A stretch of DNA of 64,000 nt from Cytophagaceae bacterium (lineage in GTDB: Bacteria; Bacteroidota; Bacteroidia; Cytophagales; Cyclobacteriaceae), in contig CP030886.1 in the NCBI GenBank assembly GCA_006969745.1, forward strand, positions 372,001 to 436,000. Reading direction: 5' to 3'. The position numbers and the translations under genes are program-made. This document shows, piece after piece, positions 24,905-31,961 of this stretch. Positions within the stretch are counted from its first letter, which is position 1; every line of letters begins with the position of its first letter. The notes beneath the pieces are model-generated. The model had not been told where the DNA came from, ran no database searches, and saw nothing but the letters and a program-made list of their open reading frames with translations.

Positions 24905-25474
24905 GTGAAATCAAAAGCCATAGCTAGCATTTATTTATTGTTACTATTAACAACAGGATTCCCTCAAATCATTAATGCTGATATTCAATATGTCAGTGTT
25001 AATGATTCATCAATATTTAAATCAATAGACTTCATAATTGAACAAGAAAGTAAAAGAGACTCAATTTTCGCTGAGGGATTTGGGTATTTCATGTTTTACT
25101 ATGACGGGAAAGTAGCTCATGGAAATGGAGAATTTCCAAATAGGGTTGACACCTTATATAGCTTTGATGTTATGATTGCATATGGCAATCCAAAAGAAGA
25201 TGTTATAATTAATTACCCAATTTATTTTCACCAATATAGCGATCGGGTTTTAGCTTTTTATCCAAATGAGGTAACTGAAGATTACATTCATTTTTCAGAA
25301 AGCTCCAAAGAACTGTATCATCATTTTATTGGTAAGAATATTTTTGAAGGTTATGAGGGCATTGAAGGTTCTGTCAAACTTGGATATTATTACAGTATTC
25401 GCAAAACCAGGAATGTGAGTAAGTCTGTTTTGTTTACAAACCCATTGGTGGTCAAGGTCAACAATATCAAATGA
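24905..25474 (+). CDS. Secreted hypothetical protein of the island
   Basis: A 189-residue protein from a GTG start, with a signal peptide (KAIASIYLLLLLTTGFPQIINA, cleavage near 25). No lipobox Cys is present. The mature part is rich in aromatic and acidic residues (FGYFMFYYDGK, NYPIYFHQYSDRVLAFYP) and alternates strands, with no catalytic pattern I recognise. Its TGA overlaps the ATG of the following broken gene (ATGA). It lies 25 bp after the candidate immunity lipoprotein, so it is in the same transcript. A periplasmic or outer-membrane location is likely; the function is unknown. Confidence 0.65.
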   Translation: MKSKAIASIYLLLLLTTGFPQIINADIQYVSVNDSSIFKSIDFIIEQESKRDSIFAEGFGYFMFYYDGKVAHGNGEFPNRVDTLYSFDVMIAYGNPKEDVIINYPIYFHQYSDRVLAFYPNEVTEDYIHFSESSKELYHHFIGKNIFEGYEGIEGSVKLGYYYSIRKTRNVSKSVLFTNPLVVKVNNIK

Positions 25475-25793
25475 TGGACTCAAAAAAAATGAACAAGTAC
25501 TTTTTGATTTCGCTCGCTTCTGCTATTCTGCTCAGTCTATTTATATATCTATGGATATCGAAATTGAGTCCAGAAGCAAGAAAAGCGAAACAAAATATTA
25601 GCAACTCACAAAACTCAAAATTGGAATGACTAAGAACGAATCGGTTAGTATTACGGGAAAACCTGATAAGACCAAATTCAATCAGTTCAGCCAAGATTCG
25701 GTGGATTATTACATATCGCCTATTGCATCCTCTTCTATGATATTCCTTAAGATCCGTGGCGATACTATTCATAAAATGAATAACGTTCAATAG
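25471..25793 (+). pseudogene. Frameshifted small membrane protein with BamE/SmpA-like domain
   Basis: Two partial frames together look like one gene. Fragment 1 (25471-25629) encodes 52 residues with one membrane helix (YFLISLASAILLSLFIYLW) and stops at TGA. Fragment 2 (from ATG 25626 to TAG 25793) encodes 55 residues. Read in its own frame just upstream, it gives LKIGMTKNESVSITGKPDKT, the typical start of a BamE/SmpA-like lipoprotein fold (GMTxxEVxxxxGxP). The shift is -1 relative to fragment 1 and must fall between about 25606 and 25626, because the second frame has a TAG just before. A single-base loss explains it; programmed -1 frameshifting is a less likely alternative. The upstream gene overlaps its ATG by 4 nt. 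Confidence 0.65.
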
Positions 25794-25810
25794 TTAACTG
25801 GTTTAAGCAT

Positions 25811-26233
25811 ATGAATCTCAAATCCATACTTTTTTCTCTTGTTGTTATACTCAATTCTTGTACCCCGAATTATACTTCAAGGGATAGGATTACAATGTTT
25901 GTAATCGACTTAAGGAAATCGGATAAAACCATTGAATCGATCATAGAAACTCATTTTCCACAAATGAAGAAAGAAGAAAATTTGAGAGTGACCGGGTTAA
26001 TTATGGAGTCTATTCGAAATCAAATGATGGGAAAAGATTATTCCATTTATTCAAAAGAAGAAAAACCTGATCTTTTCAAAGATGTAATACATGATTCAAC
26101 CGGAGATCAATTTGTATTAGTCGTTAGGAATAATCCAATAACCTATTTTTTAGTAACGGAATCTCAGATAAAGGCAATATCAACCTTAAACAAAAGTGGA
26201 AAGAAGACTTATTTACTTATATCGGACTATTGA
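25811..26233 (+). CDS. Lipoprotein of unknown function
   Basis: A 140-residue lipoprotein with signal MNLKSILFSLVVILNSC (Cys17), followed by TPNYTSRD, which has no acidic surface-export signal. The mature protein is helical at first (SDKTIESIIETHFPQM, NLRVTGLIMESIRNQMMG) and then has strands (QFVLVVRNNPITYFLV, SGKKTYLLISDY). I recognise no family. It follows the frameshifted gene by 17 bp and is co-directional with all island genes. Its TGA at 26231-26233 abuts the degraded gene that follows. Confidence 0.7.
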   Translation: MNLKSILFSLVVILNSCTPNYTSRDRITMFVIDLRKSDKTIESIIETHFPQMKKEENLRVTGLIMESIRNQMMGKDYSIYSKEEKPDLFKDVIHDSTGDQFVLVVRNNPITYFLVTESQIKAISTLNKSGKKTYLLISDY

Positions 26234-26662
26234 ATTACTAAACTGTTAGTTTCAGCATTGTTATTGGCTTGCTCAACAAGTATTTCTTGCCCAGGTCAAG
26301 AAGTAAAGAAGATCGAAAAGATCCATGACATCAAGCTAATAGAAATAATGAATTCTGTTAATGAGATTATCAAATATGAAACTGATGATTTTGGAGTTAC
26401 CATATTCAAATTGACAGATTTATCAAGCACTGCACCAACTTCCGAAACACATGAAAGAATGGATTACTACCTCATAGCAATATCTGAGTTTGATGAGTAT
26501 CCAAATCAAAGTTTGTTTAAAGTCGTTAACTACTATAACTCCCAATAAATTAAAGTAACTCAATTTGCCACATCACTACTGATTGATTTAAAACATCAAA
26601 CCGAAACCGGAATGAAAACAGATCAAATCAGGGTTGAATTACACTCCGTCAAAGTATTGTAA
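26234..26662 (+). pseudogene. Decayed lipoprotein gene (no start codon, in-frame stop)
   Basis: The frame encodes a lipoprotein-like signal (KLLVSALLLACSTS), but directly after the previous gene's TGA it begins with ATT; no ATG or GTG lies before the signal. CTG at 26243 and TTG at 26258 are the only substitutes, and TTG leaves almost no signal. The frame runs to TAA at 26546-26548 (about 96 codons from the TTG). After that stop the same frame stays open for 37 more codons (IKVTQFATSLL to HSVKVL) until TAA at 26660-26662. A full-length form would have about 140 residues, like the lipoprotein before it. Two lesions in one small gene suggest decay. If CTG or TTG is used, a shorter protein could still be made. 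Confidence 0.55.
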
Positions 26663-26710
26663 CAAATACGTATGTACAATTAAACATATCCTGTGGCCGA
26701 TGAAATTTTA

Positions 26711-26747
26711 GACCCTCACCCAGAAATGGTGAGGGTTTTTTGTTTGA
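26711..26747 (+). terminator. Intrinsic terminator closing the small-protein island (right copy)
   Basis: A 9-bp perfect stem (ACCCTCACC / GGTGAGGGT) around a 7-nt loop, followed by TTTTTTG. It is a near-duplicate of the terminator after accC at 23152-23187. It lies about 50 bp beyond the last decayed gene of the island. The rest of 26549-26901 holds the tail of that pseudogene and, after the terminator, a promoter-like stretch (TATCTTTA near 26780) plus remnants of a second signal peptide. Confidence 0.9.
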
Positions 26748-26901
26748 CTATCTTCTTTTTTAGTGACTTACTGCAAAGTATCTTTACGTTAGTAGCAATT
26801 TCTCACTCACTAAATAGATTATTAAAATGATGAAAAAGATCTTATTCATGATTGCCATCCTATCAAATGGCACTTTCTACAAATGCTCAATAAAAAGAAC
26901 A

Positions 26902-27873
26902 ATGAAAAAACTTTTAATCATTCCAGCGCTTTTAAATTGCCAACTATTATTTGGTCAATATCTGTTAACTGATGGATCAAACCATATGACAGGTGGCTTA
27001 AATATCCAAAGAGAAGGTTACTCCTCGATTGAACTTAAATCAAACACAGGTTCTTTTATTGATTTTCATTCAACTATCACAAGCGATTTTGATGGAAGGA
27101 TTATTTGGAATTACAATAACTCTGGAAGATTCAACTTTTATGGAACAACTCAATTTAACAATGAAATTTTGTCACCAATACTAAGATTGAGTTACAAGAT
27201 TACCATGCCCGAAAGTTTTACTCCATCAGATCCTACAATCGGACTTTCAGACAATTCGGGTTTTGGAATTAATATTCACAAAACCAATGGAATTGGATTT
27301 TCATTCAATAACGAGCACAAAGTTGTAATTGACCCCAGTGGGTCAATTAATTGGGGCACGAGTGGTGCTTCACTATCCACAAGTCAAGGTGCGGCAATCG
27401 AGCTAAGAGGAACAGGCATTCCGCATATTGATTTTTCAAACGATGCAACAACAGATTATGATATCAGGATGATTCTGAAAAGCGATAACTTCCTTCAGAT
27501 TGATGGAGGAAGTGTTGGAATAGGAACTTCGGTGAGTGGCTCCCATAAACTTGCAGTCGAAGGCTCAATTGGTGCAAGAGAGATCAAAGTGGAAGCAAGT
27601 GGTTGGTCTGACTTTGTCTTTGAGAACAACTATGAACTTCGAACACTTGAGGAAGTAGAAGAACACATAAATGAAAATGGCCATCTTCCAGAAATCCCAA
27701 GTGAAGACGAAGTGGCCGAGAACGGAATCAACTTGGGAGAGATGGATGCTAAGTTGCTCCAGAAGATTGAAGAACTAACTCTCTACATGATCCAAATGAA
27801 CAAGGAAATGGCAGAACTCAAAGCCAAGAACGAACAACTCGTAAAAGAGGTTTCTGCTCTTAAAAACGAATAA
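26902..27873 (+). CDS. Secreted tail-fibre-like protein (TMF type)
   Basis: A 323-residue secreted protein with signal MKKLLIIPALLNCQLLFG. The mature part is a chain of short strands rich in Gly, Ser and Asn. Near residue 200 it has GSVGIGTSVSGSHKLAVEG, the GIGT repeat unit of these proteins. The C-terminal 110 residues (IGAREIKVEASGWSDFVFE onward) end in a coiled coil (IEELTLYMIQMNKEMAEL). This C-terminal domain is shared with the next gene and is widespread in Bacteroidota; it resembles phage tail-fibre ends with a trimerising or chaperone role. A longer frame begins at 26827, but it adds a second signal peptide (MMKKILFMIAIL) before this one, so ATG 26902 is preferred. Confidence 0.72.
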   Translation: MKKLLIIPALLNCQLLFGQYLLTDGSNHMTGGLNIQREGYSSIELKSNTGSFIDFHSTITSDFDGRIIWNYNNSGRFNFYGTTQFNNEILSPILRLSYKITMPESFTPSDPTIGLSDNSGFGINIHKTNGIGFSFNNEHKVVIDPSGSINWGTSGASLSTSQGAAIELRGTGIPHIDFSNDATTDYDIRMILKSDNFLQIDGGSVGIGTSVSGSHKLAVEGSIGAREIKVEASGWSDFVFENNYELRTLEEVEEHINENGHLPEIPSEDEVAENGINLGEMDAKLLQKIEELTLYMIQMNKEMAELKAKNEQLVKEVSALKNE

Positions 27874-27875
27874 AA

Positions 27876-27996
27876 GATCATAACAGGCACTAAAATGAAT
27901 ATGCAAACTGAGCCATTTGAAAGGATAATTCGAACTGGAAGTTTCGGTACTTCTAGCATCTGGGTTGCATACTCATTTTAGTTGAGCGTTATGATC
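27876..27996. repeat. 121-bp element with nested inverted repeats (copy 1)
   Basis: Outer arms GATCATAAC / GTTATGATC pair perfectly (9 bp). Inner arms TAAAATGAATATGC (27891-27904) and GCATACTCATTTTA (27967-27980) pair at 13 of 14 positions. About 62 nt lie in the middle. A related copy follows the next gene at 29411. An enclosed 28-codon frame (27895-27981) has a same-length counterpart in copy 2. The nested layout recalls integron attC sites, but an ordinary duplicated 3' flank is also possible. Confidence 0.6.
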
Positions 27997-28035
27997 AATA
28001 CCACTGATTGAAGTTTACAAAAACAAATCTCAAAA

Positions 28036-29409
28036 ATGAAAAATATCAGAATCACTGTCTTCCTATTACTTAGCTACTCCACAGCTTGGAGTCAAACAAA
28101 TACCTTCCCATCATCTGGAAATGTAGGGATTGGGACGACCAGTCCTAGCATGAAATTAGATATTGTCGGAAGTGGAACATCAACAACAATTGCTCGAATT
28201 AACTCTGGTGGACATGCAAATTTCCGACAATCCAGAGGAAGCAGTGCCTACGATGGTGGGTATCTATTCTACACAGGTTCAGCCCTTGATTGGAGATTAC
28301 AAGAAAGTGCAAATGGAAGTGATTTACATTTCAGAGATGAGAGTTTAGGAACAAATGTCATGACTTTCCAAGACAATACAGGAAATGTTGGAATTGGTAC
28401 AACCAATTTGGCATCAAAATTCTCATTGCACGCTGGTGGAAGTGTTTCTAACTATATGAGAGTAACCAATACATCAACTGGCGATGGGTCTGGAAACGGG
28501 ACATTATATGGAATTGACCCTAGCAACAATGCTGCCATGTGGAATTATGAAAATACTGAAATGTATTTCGGTACAAGCAATCAGAGAAGAATGACAATCA
28601 ACTCGGATGGCAATATTGGGATCGGAACAACCAATTTGGCATCAAAATTCTCATTGCATGCTGGAGGAAGTGTTTCTAATTATATGAGAGTAACTAATAC
28701 ATCAACTGGCGATGGGTCAGGAAACGGAACATTATATGGAATTGACCCTAGCAACAATGCTGCTATGTGGAATTATGAAAATACTGAAATGTATTTTGGC
28801 ACAAGCAACCAGAGAAGAATGACAATCAACTCGGATGGCAATATTGGGATCGGAACAACCAATTTGGCATCAAAATTCTCATTGCATGCTGGAGGAAGTG
28901 TTTCTAATTATATGAGAGTAACTAATACATCAACTGGCGATGGGTCAGGAAACGGAACATTATATGGAATTGACCCTAGCAACAATGCTGCTATGTGGAA
29001 TTATGAAAATACTGAAATGTATTTTGGCACAAGCAACCAGAGAAGAATGACAATTAATCCGGGTGGTAGTATTGGAATTGGAACGATAACGACTGGCACG
29101 CACAAACTAGCAGTTGAAGGAACAATTGGAGCAAGAGAAATTAAAGTAGAAGCAACTGGTTGGTCAGATTTCGTTTTTGAGGATAATTACGAACTTCGAA
29201 CCCTTGAAGAAGTAGAAGAACACATAAACGAGAACGGTCACCTCCCTGAAATTCCAAGTGAAGCAGAAGTAACTGAGAACGGAATCAATTTGGGAGAGAT
29301 GAACGCTAAGCTGCTTCAGAAAATCGAAGAACTAACGCTTTATCTCATCGAACAGCACAAAGAAATCAAAAAACTGAAAGAAAAAGTTAACCGCCTTGAA
29401 AACGAATAA
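28036..29409 (+). CDS. Secreted tail-fibre-like protein with three identical 76-residue repeats
   Basis: A 457-residue secreted protein: signal MKNIRITVFLLLSYSTAWS, then GNVGIGTTSPSMKLDI, the common GIGTTSP unit. Residues from about 119 to 346 are three tandem 76-residue repeats that are identical in protein sequence except at the last few positions. Each has SKFSLHAGGSVSNYM and NQRRMTIN. The C-terminal part (KLAVEGTIGAREIKVEA to the coiled coil IEELTLYLIEQHKEIKKL) is closely similar to the preceding gene, so the two are paralogues. No catalytic residues are seen. Such proteins are probably extracellular fibres or adhesins. The family has no firm function; this is inference from repeats and the trimer-like C-terminus. 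Confidence 0.75.
   Translation: MKNIRITVFLLLSYSTAWSQTNTFPSSGNVGIGTTSPSMKLDIVGSGTSTTIARINSGGHANFRQSRGSSAYDGGYLFYTGSALDWRLQESANGSDLHFRDESLGTNVMTFQDNTGNVGIGTTNLASKFSLHAGGSVSNYMRVTNTSTGDGSGNGTLYGIDPSNNAAMWNYENTEMYFGTSNQRRMTINSDGNIGIGTTNLASKFSLHAGGSVSNYMRVTNTSTGDGSGNGTLYGIDPSNNAAMWNYENTEMYFGTSNQRRMTINSDGNIGIGTTNLASKFSLHAGGSVSNYMRVTNTSTGDGSGNGTLYGIDPSNNAAMWNYENTEMYFGTSNQRRMTINPGGSIGIGTITTGTHKLAVEGTIGAREIKVEATGWSDFVFEDNYELRTLEEVEEHINENGHLPEIPSEAEVTENGINLGEMNAKLLQKIEELTLYLIEQHKEIKKLKEKVNRLENE
28390..29073 (+). repeat. Three tandem 228-bp coding repeats
   Basis: Units begin at 28390, 28618 and 28846, each 228 bp long. Units 2 and 3 are identical over about 209 bp; unit 1 differs from them by about a dozen scattered, mostly synonymous bases. 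The pattern points to a recent duplication of unit 2/3 and an older one giving unit 1. Unit number may vary between strains. Confidence 0.93.
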
Positions 29410-29410
29410 A

Positions 29411-29529
29411 GATCATAACAAGCACTAAAATGAATATGCGAACTGAGCACTTTGATAGGATAATGCGAATGGGAAATTTCTGTGCTTCTAGCAACTGGGG
29501 CGCATACTCATTTTAGCTTGGTATTATGA
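29411..29529. repeat. 119-bp element with nested inverted repeats (copy 2)
   Basis: The counterpart of the element at 27876, again directly behind a tail-fibre-like gene. Inner arms TAAAATGAATATGC (29426-29439) and GCATACTCATTTTA (29502-29515) are the same as in copy 1. Next to them AAGC (29420-29423) pairs with GCTT (29516-29519), a pairing not present in copy 1. Outer arms TCATAA / TTATGA give 6 bp. The middle differs at many positions but keeps its length. Confidence 0.6.
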
Positions 29530-29545
29530 GTAAACTCTCCAGGTC

Positions 29546-29965
29546 ATGAAACGAACATTTTTAATTGGGCTGTTGTCAATAGTAATTCTTTCATGTCAGG
29601 ACGACCCAACTGAATGCTGCATTGAAACTGTTGGATCTGCATATTACTTCATCAAAAATGAGTCAGCCTCAGAACTGAAAGTTTCATTTGTTACTTCTTC
29701 TGAACTAGGGTTGCAAAAGGTTGATTCAACAAATTTAATCCCCTCAAACAGCATATTAAAAATTCTTGAAGATGGAATAATTGGTGTTAATCCAGAACCT
29801 TCCAACTCGTTTAGCACCCTCACTTTCTTGAGAATTTCAGATTCATCCGAATATATCATCTCAACAATCATAAACAGAAACTGGGAAGTGATTAGCAGAG
29901 ATTTTGAACCAGGAGAATACGGGCTAACTGAATACCAACTTACAATTAGCGACAGCCAATTTTAA
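29546..29965 (+). CDS. Predicted surface lipoprotein, unknown function
   Basis: A 139-residue lipoprotein with signal MKRTFLIGLLSIVILSC (Cys17). The following QDDPTECC has an acidic pair close to the Cys, like the Bacteroidota surface-export signal. The mature part looks like a beta-sandwich (AYYFIKNESASELKVSFV, YIISTIINRNWEVIS, LTEYQLTIS). Two more Cys (23 and 24) might form a disulfide. It lies just after the second nested-inverted-repeat element and is followed by 250 bp of non-coding DNA. No family recognised. Confidence 0.72.
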   Translation: MKRTFLIGLLSIVILSCQDDPTECCIETVGSAYYFIKNESASELKVSFVTSSELGLQKVDSTNLIPSNSILKILEDGIIGVNPEPSNSFSTLTFLRISDSSEYIISTIINRNWEVISRDFEPGEYGLTEYQLTISDSQF

Positions 29966-30218
29966 CAAATACTCAAACAGTCGCTAGCACGAATGCGCCG
30001 TAGTGCTTCTCTGCAACTACATCTGATCTTTACCGCTCCGCTACCCACCTGCCTGCCGGCAGGCAGGTTCTGAAAGCATCTTCTCTCCAAGCAACTGTCT
30101 TGCTTCTGGATTTTCACTTCTAAATGCAGTATTTCATAGTTGCCGTTGTGGGTTGAAGCTAGTATCGTATACTATATACTGAAAGAATAGTAAAAGGCAA
30201 GCCGACAGTAAAAGAATG
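29966..30218. other. Non-coding stretch between convergent genes
   Basis: 253 bp between the lipoprotein stop and the DUF3109 stop. It contains the 22-bp palindrome listed separately and a small hairpin GTAGTGC/GCAACTAC around 30000-30020. An AT-rich near-palindrome lies around GTATAC at about 30163-30182. Short stretches (GTGCTTCT..GCAACT) resemble the middle of the nested-inverted-repeat element at 29411, so a degraded third copy may lie here. I see no gene and no clear T-tract terminator. Confidence 0.5.
30047..30068. repeat. 22-bp perfect GC-rich palindrome
   Basis: An 11-bp arm ACCTGCCTGCC is followed at once by its exact complement GGCAGGCAGGT, with no loop and no T-tract. It is far more GC-rich than its surroundings. 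This palindrome type is, as I recall, scattered between genes in several Bacteroidota genomes. Confidence 0.8.
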
Positions 30219-30776
30219 CTAACCTATTTTCTCCTCCAAAGCTGCATACCATTCTTCCCCATACTTTCTGATCAATGCTTCTTTAAGAAACTTATAGACG
30301 GGGACTTTGAGCTCCTTGCCTAAATCACACGCCGGAGAGCAAATCTGCCATCGATCATAATTCAATGCTTCAAAATCCGGGAGCTTTGAAATTCTGATTG
30401 GATAGAGGTGGCAGGAAATAGGCTTTTTGAAATCAGTCTTACCTTCCTTATGTGCTTGCTCTATGCTACACTTCAGCACTTTGCTTTCATCGTAGAAGGC
30501 AAATGCACATTCTTTTCCATTGATCGTTGTGGTGGAGAGGTCGCCATCTTCGTCAAGGAGGTATCCTCCCTCCTTTTCAAGAACCTCAATCGCTTCCTTG
30601 GATAGGTAGGGCTTCACCAATTCAATGGCTCTTTCGACTTCCTCAAGCTCACTCTCTAACAGTGGAGCTCCGAGATCTCCTTCTACACAGCACGCCCCCT
30701 TGCACTTGGTTAGGTCGCAGACAAAAGCTTCCTCTATCACATCATCCGAAACCAAAGTATTTCCTACCTCAATCAT
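30219..30776 (-). CDS. DUF3109 family protein
   Basis: A 185-residue cytoplasmic protein of the DUF3109 family, common in Bacteroidota. The start was placed at ATG 30776 because the family begins MIEVGNTLVSDDVIE; a longer frame adds an unrelated 38-residue tail. Cysteines are conserved: CDLTKCKGACC (about 20-30), ECAFAFYD, LKCSIEQAH, KPISCHLYPIR and QICSPACDLG. The CxxxxCxxxCC cluster plus later Cys/His residues suggest a metal or Fe-S site, as in the related YkgJ (zinc/iron-chelating) group. No enzymatic function is established. It is divergent from yceI across 117 bp. Confidence 0.88.
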   Translation of the reverse strand: MIEVGNTLVSDDVIEEAFVCDLTKCKGACCVEGDLGAPLLESELEEVERAIELVKPYLSKEAIEVLEKEGGYLLDEDGDLSTTTINGKECAFAFYDESKVLKCSIEQAHKEGKTDFKKPISCHLYPIRISKLPDFEALNYDRWQICSPACDLGKELKVPVYKFLKEALIRKYGEEWYAALEEKIG

Positions 30777-30834
30777 ATTTTTGAAAATTTCTTCAAAATT
30801 ATGGAACAATTTCGGACTTGTAGCGTTATTTGCT

Positions 30835-30851
30835 TGTACATTATATGTACA
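30835..30851. promoter_or_regulatory. Inverted repeat in the yceI promoter, possible operator
   Basis: TGTACAT-TAT-ATGTACA is a perfect 7+3+7 inverted repeat. It lies just upstream of TAATTTG (30859-30865, close to the -7 consensus) and about 43 bp before the yceI start. It overlaps the region where the polymerase would bind. Its TTGTA/TACA half-sites resemble the palindrome before marR at 35877. Confidence 0.5.
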
Positions 30852-30893
30852 TACATTTAATTTGAACAAACGAAAACTTAACAAACACAAACC

Positions 30894-31463
30894 ATGATTA
30901 AAGCATTAATACTTTTCGCAGCTCTGCTAGGCACAGAAGCTAAAGAAAACTACAAAGTAAGTACAGACGAAAGCACCATCGAATGGGTAGGTAAAAAAGT
31001 TACTGGTCAGCATAATGGCGTAATTTCACTTCAAGGTGGAAGATTGGAAATGGAAGAAGGTAAACTTGTTGGTGGAATTTTCACCATCGACATGACCACT
31101 ATCACTGATAAAGACCTATCCGGAGGATCTAAAGAAAAATTGGAAGGTCATTTAAAGTCTGATGATTTCTTTGGAGTAGAGAAATTCCCGACATCAACAT
31201 TCGTAATAACCAAAGCTGTACCTCAAGGTCCAGGTAAGTATAAAATTGTTGGTAACATCACAATCAAGGGAAAAACAGAAGAAATTCAATTTCCAGCTAC
31301 AGTAGAAGAAAAAGATGGAAAGATCACCGCATCAGCGACTTTATCAATAGACAGATCAAAGTTTGATGTAAGATATGGATCAGGTAGTTTCTTCGATAAT
31401 CTGGGAGACAAAACAATTTATGACAATTTCGACTTAAGTATAAGTCTTGTTGCAAGTAAGTAA
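30894..31463 (+). CDS. YceI family periplasmic lipocalin-like protein
   Basis: A 189-residue YceI protein: signal MIKALILFAALLGTEA, then an eight-strand barrel that in this family binds isoprenoid chains such as polyprenyl or ubiquinone-like lipids. Family features are VSTDESTIEWVGKKVTGQH at the N-terminus, LVGGIFTIDMTTI, HLKSDDFFGVEKFPTSTF in the middle and LSIDRSKFDVRYGS near the end. The KSDDFF..FPT stretch is the strongest signature. It is monocistronic between an operator-like repeat and a terminator. In Bacteroidota YceI genes are often paired with MarR regulators; one lies 5 kb away. Confidence 0.95.
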   Translation: MIKALILFAALLGTEAKENYKVSTDESTIEWVGKKVTGQHNGVISLQGGRLEMEEGKLVGGIFTIDMTTITDKDLSGGSKEKLEGHLKSDDFFGVEKFPTSTFVITKAVPQGPGKYKIVGNITIKGKTEEIQFPATVEEKDGKITASATLSIDRSKFDVRYGSGSFFDNLGDKTIYDNFDLSISLVASK

Positions 31464-31492
31464 TTTAAGATAGTAGTAGTGATTAGGTGATT

Positions 31493-31526
31493 GGGCCGAT
31501 CCGAATATTCGGGCGGCCCTTTTTTA
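31493..31526 (+). terminator. Intrinsic terminator after yceI
   Basis: A long stem GGGCCG..CCGAA / TTCGG.CGGCCC with a small internal loop is followed by TTTTTT. The T-tract overlaps the stop codon of the convergent acetyltransferase gene (31524-31526). Confidence 0.88.
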
Positions 31527-31961
31527 TTCCCAAAAGAATCGTTCTTTTGATTTTGATAATGCACCCATTTTTTTGTAAAACTTAATTGCATTACGGTTAA
31601 AATCTGGAGTTTGCCATTGAACCTGAAAACAACCTTCCTTCTCAGCATAGGCCTTTACAAGTTCCATCAGTTTAGTGCCAATACCCTGACCTCTCAGCTC
31701 TTCTTTAAGATACAGACAGTCAAGGTAAATGTAGTGATCCGCGTCCCAGGTGGAAAACTGCTTAATGAACGTAGCATAACCAATCAGCTCTTTTTTATTT
31801 TCTACCACTAAACATTGTAAATCAGAAATCTCAAAAAGCTGCCTGAACAGTTTACCTCGCTTACCAGAAGAATCGTACTCGGACTTTTCGTATGCTGCAT
31901 GTAAAGCACATAGCACTAAGAGTTGATCGATATCCCTTTCTTCTGCTCTTCTAATCAGCAT
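31524..31961 (-). CDS. GNAT family N-acetyltransferase
   Basis: A 145-residue GNAT acetyltransferase. The acetyl-CoA-binding motif A is LYLKEELRGQGIGTKLMELV (RGQGIG is the R/Q-x-x-G-x-G/A loop). The C-terminal FYKKMGALSKSKERFFWE matches the end of the family. I prefer ATG at 31961, which overlaps the rhodanese stop by 7 nt, over GTG at 31967. The substrate cannot be told. It is probably co-transcribed with the rhodanese gene. Confidence 0.9.
   Translation of the reverse strand: MLIRRAEERDIDQLLVLCALHAAYEKSEYDSSGKRGKLFRQLFEISDLQCLVVENKKELIGYATFIKQFSTWDADHYIYLDCLYLKEELRGQGIGTKLMELVKAYAEKEGCFQVQWQTPDFNRNAIKFYKKMGALSKSKERFFWE

Noticed and set aside
25467..25790. A 107-codon minus-strand frame across the frameshifted gene
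   Set aside because: It has no signal, motif or start context, and all neighbours point the other way. The plus-strand BamE-like fragment explains the DNA better.
28390..29073. CRISPR-like array
   Set aside because: The repeats are 228 bp, contiguous, in frame and without spacers. No cas gene is in the window, so they are protein repeats.
26902..29409. Prophage remnant because of the tail-fibre-like proteins
   Set aside because: Both proteins have signal peptides and the C-terminal domain common in Bacteroidota surface proteins. No capsid, terminase, portal or integrase gene lies nearby.
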